Positions 1-4,718 of a stretch of 7,519 nucleotides of DNA are shown in pieces. Below the pieces are notes generated by a model. That model was given only the letters and a program-made list of their open reading frames with translations, was not told the origin of the DNA and ran no database searches. Numbering within the stretch: position 1 is the stretch's first letter; each line of letters begins with the position of its first letter. The stretch lies in NCBI GenBank assembly GCA_036397475.1, contig DASWIV010000191.1:1-7519 (forward strand). The letters run 5' to 3'. Position numbers and translations under genes: made by a program. This stretch comes from DASWIV01 sp036397475. GTDB taxonomy: Bacteria > JAJVIF01 > JAPKYR01.

Positions 1-322
1 TGTTCCCGTGGCCATTGGCAAGCAGTACTTCCCGCGACTCGTTCACTTTCCTGAATTTTTCGACCAGGTGCTGGACCCCGACCCCAGGATTAATGAATAA
101 CCTGAGATTTTCAGCCGCACCGAGTAATTCATCCGACGGGCGCCATCCGATTATCACATTCGCGTCAGGAGCGAGTTTAACCAGATTTTCCTCGCTGGTA
201 TCATCGGGAAATATAAGATTGACCGAGCTGAAGCCGCTAAGACCCTTCCCCAGATACTCTCTCAACTCCTCCCTTGTCTCCCTGAGAAACAGAACTGTCA
301 GCTTATTTGGTCGTTCAGACAT
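1..322 (-). CDS. D-isomer-specific 2-hydroxyacid dehydrogenase, N-terminal part (runs off left edge)
   Basis: Reading the minus strand from the ATG at 322-320 gives 107 open codons up to the window edge. Visible are a beta-alpha start (KLTVLFLRET, residues 7-16), a segment VIIGWRPSDELLGAAENLR (56-74), the loop INPGVGVQHL (77-86) and the VLLANGHGN motif (99-107). This order (ADV-hG, then PGxGVxHL, then hxNxxGN) is the N-terminal substrate-binding half of the D-2-hydroxyacid dehydrogenase superfamily, which includes phosphoglycerate dehydrogenase and D-lactate dehydrogenase and reduces 2-keto acids with NAD(P)H in the cytoplasm. The Rossmann domain and catalytic Arg/Glu/His lie outside the window, so the substrate cannot be assigned. 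A stop (TAA) lies four codons upstream of the ATG, which fixes the start. No Shine-Dalgarno is visible. It is divergent from the small lipoprotein gene, with a promoter candidate 35-63 bases upstream. Family is fairly certain; member is unknown. Confidence 0.85.
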   Translation of the reverse strand, partial: MSERPNKLTVLFLRETREELREYLGKGLSGFSSVNLIFPDDTSEENLVKLAPDANVIIGWRPSDELLGAAENLRLFINPGVGVQHLVEKFRKVNESREVLLANGHGN

Positions 323-356
323 AGGCAGCCAATTTTAATCGATGGGAATGGAGACA

Positions 357-385
357 TCTATAACCAGCCCGGGTAGCATTGACAA
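357..385 (-). promoter_or_regulatory. Promoter candidate for the dehydrogenase gene
   Basis: On the minus strand TTGTCA (385-380, five of six to the -35 consensus) is separated by exactly 17 bases from TATAGA (362-357, four of six to the -10 consensus). Transcription would start near 350, giving a leader of about 28 bases before the ATG at 322. The spacer contains the palindrome CCCGGG (368-373). This is a consensus match only. Confidence 0.45.
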
Positions 386-502
386 ACATAGTAAGCCACC
401 CCGATATCAAATTTTATCCCCGTCTCGCATGGCGAACATGGTTGTCAGTGCATGGGAGGCACAAAATTTTACCTGCATTAATAATTTATTAATATTGAAT
501 AC

Positions 503-531
503 TTTACCAATTACACACTTTATGCTATTAT
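503..531 (+). promoter_or_regulatory. Extended -10 promoter for the Asp-rich lipoprotein gene
   Basis: TTTACC (503-508, four of six) lies 17 bases before TATTAT (526-531, five of six), and the -10 is preceded by TGC (523-525), a TGn extended -10 element. The surroundings (480-536) are strongly AT-rich. Transcription would start near 538, leaving a leader of roughly 68 bases before the ATG at 606. It is the best sigma-70 match in the window and suggests the small gene is well expressed. Confidence 0.6.
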
Positions 532-589
532 ATTATCCTGAGCAGGTACACTCTCGTGCTTTTCTGGCCGGAAAGGCCAATCAAAAGTG

Positions 590-596
590 AAGGAGG
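590..596 (+). promoter_or_regulatory. Strong ribosome binding site, AAGGAGG
   Basis: AAGGAGG lies 9 bases before the ATG at 606. It is a full-strength Shine-Dalgarno and is the main argument that this short, low-complexity reading frame is a real gene. Confidence 0.85.
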
Positions 597-605
597 CAGG
601 ATACC

Positions 606-875
606 ATGAGAACACTGCTTATAACCGGGCTGATACTGTCACTGTTGCTAACCTCGTTCGCTTGCGTCCCCGCAAAGCGGTCAGACGGGATAAATATGGA
701 CAAGGTCAACCAGGGGCTTCAGAATCGGGACAACCAATCCAGCGATACTGCGGCTACTGATGACACTCCCGCAACAGATGACAACGCCGGAATGGACGGA
801 GAGCCTGCCGACGACACCGGATCAGCCGACGATTCGGAAGATTCTACGGAGTCGGGCGCAGCAGGCGATGGCTAA
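606..875 (+). CDS. Small Asp/Glu-rich putative lipoprotein, 89 aa
   Basis: I do not recognise this protein. It starts with a typical export signal: MRTLL, then a hydrophobic stretch (residues 4-15) and Cys20 in the context TSFAC. This is compatible with signal peptidase II cleavage and lipid attachment, although the -3 position is Ser rather than Leu. After a short basic patch (AKRSDG, 23-28) the mature part is low-complexity and acidic, from about residue 42 onward, with repeated DD pairs separated by small residues (TDD, TDD, ADD, ADD). There is no fold-forming hydrophobic core, so it is probably a disordered anionic tail tethered to a membrane. An alternative is a secreted acidic peptide if Cys20 is not lipidated. 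It is monocistronic: own promoter, AAGGAGG 9 bases upstream, and a hairpin plus terminator directly downstream. The gene is likely real; its function is unknown. Confidence 0.8.
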   Translation: MRTLLITGLILSLLLTSFACVPAKRSDGINMDKVNQGLQNRDNQSSDTAATDDTPATDDNAGMDGEPADDTGSADDSEDSTESGAAGDG

Positions 876-919
876 CTGATCTGAAAAAACCAGTAATTTG
901 CACTTATATTTCAGATCAG
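876..919 (+). repeat. Perfect 11-bp inverted repeat directly after the lipoprotein stop codon
   Basis: CTGATCTGAAA (876-886) and TTTCAGATCAG (909-919) are exact reverse complements separated by 22 bases. The left arm begins at the first base after the TAA (873-875). In RNA this would be a stable stem with a large loop just outside the coding region, and it precedes the intrinsic terminator by only 7 bases. It has no T tract of its own, so it is more likely an RNA-stability or protein-binding element than a terminator. Confidence 0.65.
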
Positions 920-926
920 AAAACGG

Positions 927-956
927 AAGCTCCCCTCCCCGGGGAGCTTTTTTTTT
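927..956 (+). terminator. Intrinsic terminator of the Asp-rich lipoprotein gene
   Basis: A nine-base-pair stem, AAGCTCCCC (927-935) with GGGGAGCTT (941-949), closes a five-base loop. A run of nine T (948-956) overlaps and follows the right arm. It lies 51 bases past the stop codon. Confidence 0.92.
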
Positions 957-970
957 GCCGCTTAAAATCT

Positions 971-1042
971 CCTACCAGCTTGATAAGCAAACAGATATCT
1001 GGTAGGTTTTACCCGCTTTCCTCCGGGAATTACCGATTCCCG
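971..1042. repeat. Two further hairpins downstream of the terminator
   Basis: CCTACCAG (971-978) pairs exactly with CTGGTAGG (999-1006) over a 20-base loop and is followed by TTTT. CGGGAAT (1024-1030) then pairs exactly with ATTCCCG (1036-1042) over a five-base loop. Together with the inverted repeat at 876-919 and the terminator, four stem-forming units lie within about 170 bases. No reading frame of note covers them. The first could be a backup terminator. Confidence 0.45.
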
Positions 1043-1103
1043 CGGGAAGTTCACCAAAATGACCGCATGGTGCAAGATTATTGGCATTACTCATATTTTT
1101 CAG

Positions 1104-1132
1104 TTGAGTTTTTCCTGAATCAAAAATATTAA
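1104..1132 (+). promoter_or_regulatory. Promoter candidate for the desaturase gene
   Basis: TTGAGT (1104-1109, four of six) and TATTAA (1127-1132, four of six) are separated by 17 bases. The predicted start near 1139 would leave a leader of about 65 bases containing overlapping palindromes (1154-1168). Both boxes are imperfect, and TTGACC at 1148-1153 is a competing -35 without a good -10. Confidence 0.35.
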
Positions 1133-1189
1133 TCTCCCAGGCTCATTTTGACCGATCGATCAATTGATTAAACATGCGATTATTTATCC

Positions 1190-1193
1190 GGAG
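1190..1193 (+). promoter_or_regulatory. Ribosome binding site GGAG that decides the desaturase start
   Basis: GGAG lies 10 bases before the ATG at 1204. The earlier in-frame ATG at 1174 is preceded by an AT-rich palindromic stretch with no Shine-Dalgarno, so 1204 is preferred. Confidence 0.6.
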
Positions 1194-1203
1194 TTCCGTT
1201 TTA

Positions 1204-2286
1204 ATGCACGATACCATAGTCAGGAATAACCAAATAAAACTCACTGATTCCGAACTAAAAAGGAAAATCCGCGAATCAATCCCTAAATCGGCACACAAAC
1301 GCCTTGAGTGGAAAATCCTCCTCCTAATCCCGTTTGTCCTGTCTATCATCGGCATGTCCATCCTGATTATCAACCTTGAATCCTGGCTCCTGATGATCCC
1401 CGCATCAATTGTCCTCGGACTGATCTACTCAAGCTTTGCCCTTTTCGGCCACGAGATCGGCCACGGGGCGGTAGTCAAATCAAAGACAATCCAGCACTTC
1501 TCGCTGTACCTGACTTTCCTGATTTTCTTCCTGTCCCCGACCCTTTGGTTCGTCTGGCATAACGGGGTTCACCACGGTAACACCAATATCGACGACGCCG
1601 ATCCAGACATCCCTGGGTTCCTCCATAAGTTCGAGAATATCTTGATCATGAGAACCATCCAGAGGCTTTTTCCCGGAACCCGCCACTGGCTGTGTATTTT
1701 TTACCTCCCTACTTTCTTTACACTCCACGGCCAGGCGATATTGTGGCATCGCAGCAAGCATCCCCTCTTCAACAGGCTTAACCGCACCGTGGCATTTACC
1801 GAAATGTTCATCATGCTTGGATTCTGGATCGCGCTTGGCATCGCTGTAGGATTCGTAAACTCCATATTCATGATCATCATTCCCATGATGATCTCGAATG
1901 CAATAGCGATGAGCTACATCGCGACCAATCACCAGTTGCGCTCTCTATCGGAGGAACGTGTCGACATCCTCGATAACACCATGAGTGTCAGCACATTCAA
2001 AGTACTCGATATAATTCACTTCAACTTTAGCCATCATGTCGAGCACCACCTTTTTCCATCAATGAATTCAAGATACCTCCCGAGGGTCCGCAAATCGATT
2101 ATCGATCTTGAACCGGACCGCTACCTCGCACCTACCCACTGGCTCGCGATGAAATATCTCGCCACCACACCGCGATTGTACCTCGACGGGGAGCACCTTA
2201 CGGATATGGAAGGGCGCCGCAAGGTGAACATCAGGGAGATCGAGCATACCCTCCTCCACTCAACAAAAAAGATCTACCAGACCTGA
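1204..2286 (+). CDS. Membrane-bound fatty acid desaturase family protein, 360 aa
   Basis: All three histidine boxes of the membrane di-iron desaturase/hydroxylase superfamily are present: HEIGH (residues 83-87), HNGVHH (119-124) and HHVEHH (277-282, followed by LFP). They hold the two irons that activate O2 to introduce a double bond or hydroxyl into a lipid chain. Hydrophobic segments lie at about 38-58, 61-82, 99-118 and 162-182, plus a long double segment at about 200-240. This gives the usual topology with all His boxes on the cytoplasmic face. Length is normal and nothing is truncated. The conserved TNHQ near 241-244 also fits the fatty-acid desaturase family (Pfam FA_desaturase). Electrons would come from an external donor, since there is no fused cytochrome b5 or ferredoxin domain. 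Substrate (acyl lipid, acyl-CoA or carotenoid) cannot be told. Starting at 1174 would add 10 residues. It ends in a tandem stop, TGA TAA (2284-2289), and has no operon partner. Confidence 0.93.
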   Translation: MHDTIVRNNQIKLTDSELKRKIRESIPKSAHKRLEWKILLLIPFVLSIIGMSILIINLESWLLMIPASIVLGLIYSSFALFGHEIGHGAVVKSKTIQHFSLYLTFLIFFLSPTLWFVWHNGVHHGNTNIDDADPDIPGFLHKFENILIMRTIQRLFPGTRHWLCIFYLPTFFTLHGQAILWHRSKHPLFNRLNRTVAFTEMFIMLGFWIALGIAVGFVNSIFMIIIPMMISNAIAMSYIATNHQLRSLSEERVDILDNTMSVSTFKVLDIIHFNFSHHVEHHLFPSMNSRYLPRVRKSIIDLEPDRYLAPTHWLAMKYLATTPRLYLDGEHLTDMEGRRKVNIREIEHTLLHSTKKIYQT

Positions 2287-2341
2287 TAAGAAACTCCAAA
2301 TTTGCACTTGACTGGGACCGCGAAACTCCGTTACACGTTCC

Positions 2342-2451
2342 AAACCCCGGAGCGCTGGCGTCCACGCCGGCATCCCCATCACGCATCTTGACCCCGACCC
2401 CCAAATTTCTAAACGCCGGAGCGCGTCCGCCCAGTCTCGTAGCCCGGCATC
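2342..2451. repeat. Degenerate direct duplication downstream of the desaturase
   Basis: AAACCCCGGAGCGC (2342-2355) recurs as AAACGCCGGAGCGC (2411-2424), 13 of 14 identical and 69 bases apart. Each copy is followed by a CCGGCATC (2367-2374, 2444-2451). The first copy also contains a compact palindrome, GCTGGCGT/ACGCCGGC (2354-2371). The high GC and internal symmetry are unlike the flanking genes and resemble a dispersed intergenic repeat. The rest of 2290-2438 shows no convincing gene. Confidence 0.5.
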
Positions 2452-2566
2452 TCCCCGGTCTGTACACTCCCTTGCCGGGTTATACATTAATCATTACGCC
2501 CGGAAAATGAAATTCCGGGCTAGGTATTGATTCCACAAGTCCCGGCAAGGGAAATGCCGGGGCTAC
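2439..2566. repeat. Nested palindromic (REP/BIME-like) element
   Basis: Three levels of inverted repeat are nested. The outer arms are GTAGCCCGGCAT (2439-2450) and ATGCCGGGGCTAC (2554-2566), which pair with one bulged base. The middle arms are TCCCTTGCCGGG (2468-2479) and CCCGGCAAGGGA (2541-2552), a perfect 12 bp. The inner hairpin is GCCCGGAA (2498-2505) and TTCCGGGC (2513-2520) with a seven-base loop. The right side can also fold alone as CCCGGC/GCCGGG (2541-2546, 2556-2561). Two inverted units around a central hairpin is the arrangement of bacterial interspersed mosaic elements. The element is 128 bp, non-coding, and ends 3 bases before the next ORF. Whether it is repeated in the genome cannot be seen here. 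Confidence 0.65.
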
Positions 2567-2569
2567 ATT

Positions 2570-2818
2570 ATGGAAATGAGGAACAAGGATAAAAATAGGT
2601 TTGAAGCTCTATGGGTCGAGATGGAGCCACGTATTTCAAGCTTCCTCTACTCCAAAGGCTGCCCACTTGACGACATCCCCGACCTATTCCATGAAACCGC
2701 TGTCCGTGCCTGCCGTAGAATTCACCTTGTCGATGAGAACATAGAGCCATGGCTCTGGAAAATCACCCGCCACGTCTTCAGCGAGTACGTCAAACGCCGG
2801 ATCAAATACCCCATTTAA
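2570..2818 (+). CDS. Short ORF resembling ECF sigma factor region 2 only, 82 aa
   Basis: The translation follows ECF sigma-70 region 2: FEALWVEMEPRISSFL (residues 11-26, region 2.1), DDIPDLFHETAVRACR (34-49, the DDAEDLVQET-like core-binding helix of 2.2) and PWLWKITRHVFSEYVKRR (60-77, the AWLxxIxRN-like 2.3/2.4 segment for -10 recognition). The frame stops five residues later. A normal ECF factor has about 160-200 residues with a C-terminal region 4 for -35 binding; that half is absent, and none can fit before the gdhA terminator 30 bases on. There is no Shine-Dalgarno, and the palindromic block ends at 2566, directly before the ATG. The likeliest reading is a truncated relic; the alternative is a genuine sigma-2-only protein that acts as a regulator or binds core polymerase. 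Homology is fairly clear, expression doubtful. Confidence 0.6.
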   Translation: MEMRNKDKNRFEALWVEMEPRISSFLYSKGCPLDDIPDLFHETAVRACRRIHLVDENIEPWLWKITRHVFSEYVKRRIKYPI

Positions 2819-2845
2819 GATATAAGCGCAGCATATCCACCGAAT

Positions 2846-2871
2846 AAAAAAACTCCCCGATTCCGGGGAGT
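2846..2871 (-). terminator. Intrinsic terminator of gdhA
   Basis: On the minus strand an eight-base-pair stem (ACTCCCCG at 2871-2864 with CGGGGAGT at 2859-2852) closes a four-base loop and runs into seven T (2852-2846). It begins 23 bases past the gdhA stop codon. On the plus strand the hairpin is followed only by CGTTAATTT, so it should act mainly on gdhA. Confidence 0.9.
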
Positions 2872-2894
2872 CGTTAATTTCGATTCAGTTAAAT

Positions 2895-4235
2895 CTAGAC
2901 AACGCCCTGGGCGAGCATCGCGTCGGCTACCTTCTTGAAGCCAGCGATATTCGCGCCGTACACATAATTACCCTTGTGGTCGTACTCTTCAGAAGCATTT
3001 ATTGCCTGCTCGTGGATCGCGACCATGATATCGTCGAGCCTCGAGTCGACTTCTTCCCTCGTCCACTGGAGCCTGATCGAATTCTGGCTCATCTCGAGTC
3101 CGCTGACCGCTACACCACCGGCGTTCGCGGCTTTACCTGGTCCGAACAGGACGCTGCTCTTCTGGAAGATATCTACAGCATCAGGAGTGGATGGCATGTT
3201 CGCGCCTTCGGAGACGCACATGCATCCGTTATCCACAAGCGCTCTTGCGTCCTCGGCTTCGATCTCGTTCTGAGTCGCACTCGGGAATGCTACGTCGCAC
3301 TTGATTCCCCACGGACGGATGCCATCGTGGTACTCGCACTTGTACTTGTCGGCGTATTCCTTAATTCGTCCGCGACGTACGTTTTTGAGGTCGATGACAA
3401 ATTCGAGTTTTTCCTTGTCGATTCCAGCGGGATCGTGGATGCATCCGGTCGAGTCGGAAAGTGAGACAACTTTTCCGCCAAGTTCGGTGATCTTCTCGGT
3501 TGTGTACTGGGCGACATTACCTGATCCTGATACGACAGCTGTCTTGCCTTCGAATCCTTCGCCCTTGGTTTTCAGCATTTCGCGGGCGAAGTATACTGCA
3601 CCGTAACCGGTAGCTTCGGGTCGGATCAATGAACCACCCCAGGAGAGGCCTTTGCCGGTGAAGACGCCGGTAAATTCGTTTCTGAGTTTCTTGTACTGTC
3701 CGAACATGAAACCGATCTCGCGTCCGCCTACTCCGATATCGCCAGCCGGTACGTCGGTGTTCGGGCCGATATGGCGGAAGAGTTCACTCATGAAGCTCTG
3801 GCAGAACCTCATGACTTCATTGTCTGACTTGCCCTTGGGATCGAAGTCCGATCCACCCTTGCCTCCACCCATCGGGAGAGTGGTAAGTGCGTTCTTGAAG
3901 ACCTGTTCGAATCCCAGGAACTTGAGGATTCCGAGGTTTACGGTCGGGTGGAATCGAAGTCCGCCCTTGTACGGTCCGATGGCCGAGTTGAACTCGACGC
4001 GGAATCCACGGTTGACATGGACCTTGCCTTCATCGTCAACCCAGGGAATCCTGAATATGAGAACTCTTTCGGGCTCGATAATTCTTTCCAGCAGATTTGC
4101 CTCGGCGTATTCCGGATGCCGTGCGAAGACAGGCTCCAGCGATTCAACCACTTCATGCACCGCCTGATGGAATTCCGGCTGCGCCGGGTTTTTCGCTTTG
4201 ACTTTCTCCATGAGGGTGTCAACGAAAACAGTCAT
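2895..4235 (-). CDS. gdhA: NADP-specific glutamate dehydrogenase, 446 aa
   Basis: This enzyme makes L-glutamate from 2-oxoglutarate and ammonium with NADPH, in the cytoplasm, and is the low-affinity route of nitrogen assimilation. The protein is colinear with Escherichia coli GdhA (447 aa) along its whole length. Hallmarks are SAIGPYKGGLRFHP (residues 84-97, substrate Lys90), FKNALTTLPMGGGKGG (113-128, catalytic Lys126), PAGDIGVGGRE (163-173, catalytic Asp166), FTGKGLSWGGS (192-202) and the Rossmann SGSGNVAQ (236-243). The protein ends in NIAGFKKVADAMLAQGVV, as in the hexameric bacterial GDH50 type. The start at 4235 is chosen because AAGGAG lies 6 bases upstream and the protein then matches the family N-terminus; the open frame reaches back to an ATG at 4304 but the 23 extra residues are not family-like. 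It is monocistronic with its own terminator, convergent with the sigma-like ORF. No convincing promoter or operator was found upstream. Confidence 0.97.
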   Translation of the reverse strand: MTVFVDTLMEKVKAKNPAQPEFHQAVHEVVESLEPVFARHPEYAEANLLERIIEPERVLIFRIPWVDDEGKVHVNRGFRVEFNSAIGPYKGGLRFHPTVNLGILKFLGFEQVFKNALTTLPMGGGKGGSDFDPKGKSDNEVMRFCQSFMSELFRHIGPNTDVPAGDIGVGGREIGFMFGQYKKLRNEFTGVFTGKGLSWGGSLIRPEATGYGAVYFAREMLKTKGEGFEGKTAVVSGSGNVAQYTTEKITELGGKVVSLSDSTGCIHDPAGIDKEKLEFVIDLKNVRRGRIKEYADKYKCEYHDGIRPWGIKCDVAFPSATQNEIEAEDARALVDNGCMCVSEGANMPSTPDAVDIFQKSSVLFGPGKAANAGGVAVSGLEMSQNSIRLQWTREEVDSRLDDIMVAIHEQAINASEEYDHKGNYVYGANIAGFKKVADAMLAQGVV

Positions 4236-4241
4236 TTCTTT

Positions 4242-4247
4242 CTCCTT
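4242..4247 (-). promoter_or_regulatory. Ribosome binding site AAGGAG that decides the gdhA start
   Basis: On the minus strand AAGGAG is followed 6 bases later by the ATG at 4235-4233. This rules out the in-frame ATG at 4304, which would place the site inside the gene. Confidence 0.85.
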
Positions 4248-4706
4248 TAATTTCCTAACGCTGTTGTTTATGGAAAAAGCCGGGGCTGGACCTATGGGGA
4301 CCATACGCCTCGGTTAATTACTTAGGATAGTTAAGAATGTCCTTCCTTCACGTAAATCGTTAACCAGCACCTGAAAGCATGTTACTTATTTCACAAGAAT
4401 TCACGATAATACATAAACCTGAATGCGTTAGCAAGCATTTTTTCAGCTAATTTTCTAATAAAAAAGCTGAATAATTAACTGCCAGCACAACTGGTGAATT
4501 AAAGCACGATTGGTGATAAATATCTATAAAATCGAATGCAATTTTAGAATTTTTTATTAGTGGGCATGTATACCAATAAACGTTGAACCTATGTTAAATA
4601 GTGGCATTCCCGGCAAAAATAATTTTAGCGTTCTGAATCATAAGCATTGATTATTCATCCGAAATTTTACATAATGGTTGTTCAGCGAGATTCTAATTTT
4701 ACATCC

Positions 4707-4712
4707 GGGAGA
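4707..4712 (+). promoter_or_regulatory. Ribosome binding site GGGAGA that decides the start of the first large lipoprotein
   Basis: GGGAGA lies 6 bases before the ATG at 4719. That ATG begins directly with a lipoprotein signal peptide. The open frame continues upstream to a TTG at 4647, which would bury the signal 24 residues in. Confidence 0.7.
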
Positions 4713-4718
4713 TTATGC

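Larger units (their letters stand above)
4236..4718. other. AT-rich divergent intergenic region, 483 bp
   Basis: No supportable gene is seen between gdhA and the first large lipoprotein. The region is markedly AT-rich from about 4380 to 4700. It holds a 7-bp inverted repeat, TTCAGCT (4442-4448) with AGCTGAA (4465-4471); a smaller one, AATGC/GCATT (4422-4426, 4435-4439), followed by six T; and TGGTGA twice, 19 bases apart (4492-4497, 4511-4516). Both flanking promoters must be here, but no pair of boxes with good spacing stands out on either strand. An activator-dependent or alternative-sigma promoter is possible. Confidence 0.5.

Noticed and set aside
15..338. Plus-strand open frame of 107 codons at the left edge
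   Set aside because: It is the antisense of the 2-hydroxyacid dehydrogenase, whose minus-strand translation carries clear family motifs; the plus frame has no ribosome binding site and an implausible Ser/Arg-rich composition.
342..590. Plus-strand open frame of 82 codons before the Asp-rich lipoprotein
   Set aside because: It overlaps both promoter candidates (357-385 and 503-531), has no Shine-Dalgarno and shows no recognisable protein features.
1480..1932. Minus-strand open frame of 150 codons
   Set aside because: It lies wholly inside the desaturase, whose plus-strand frame has all three histidine boxes.
895..2309. AATTTGCACTT shortly after two stop codons (895-905 and 2299-2309)
   Set aside because: Identical 11-mers are expected several times by chance in a window of this size, and there is no extended similarity around them.
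74..2401. GACCCCGACCCC occurs at 74-85 and 2390-2401
   Set aside because: The first copy is inside a conserved coding loop (PGVGV on the other strand), so its sequence is explained by the protein; a 12-base low-complexity match in 7.5 kb can be chance.
2976..4250. Several open frames of 94-171 codons on both strands across gdhA
   Set aside because: They are shadows of gdhA, which is full length and highly conserved; none has its own ribosome binding site or family motif.
4438..4471. Inverted repeat TTCAGCT/AGCTGAA as a terminator
   Set aside because: The T run lies before the stem on the plus strand, so it becomes an A run after the stem on the minus strand; no gene ends toward it.
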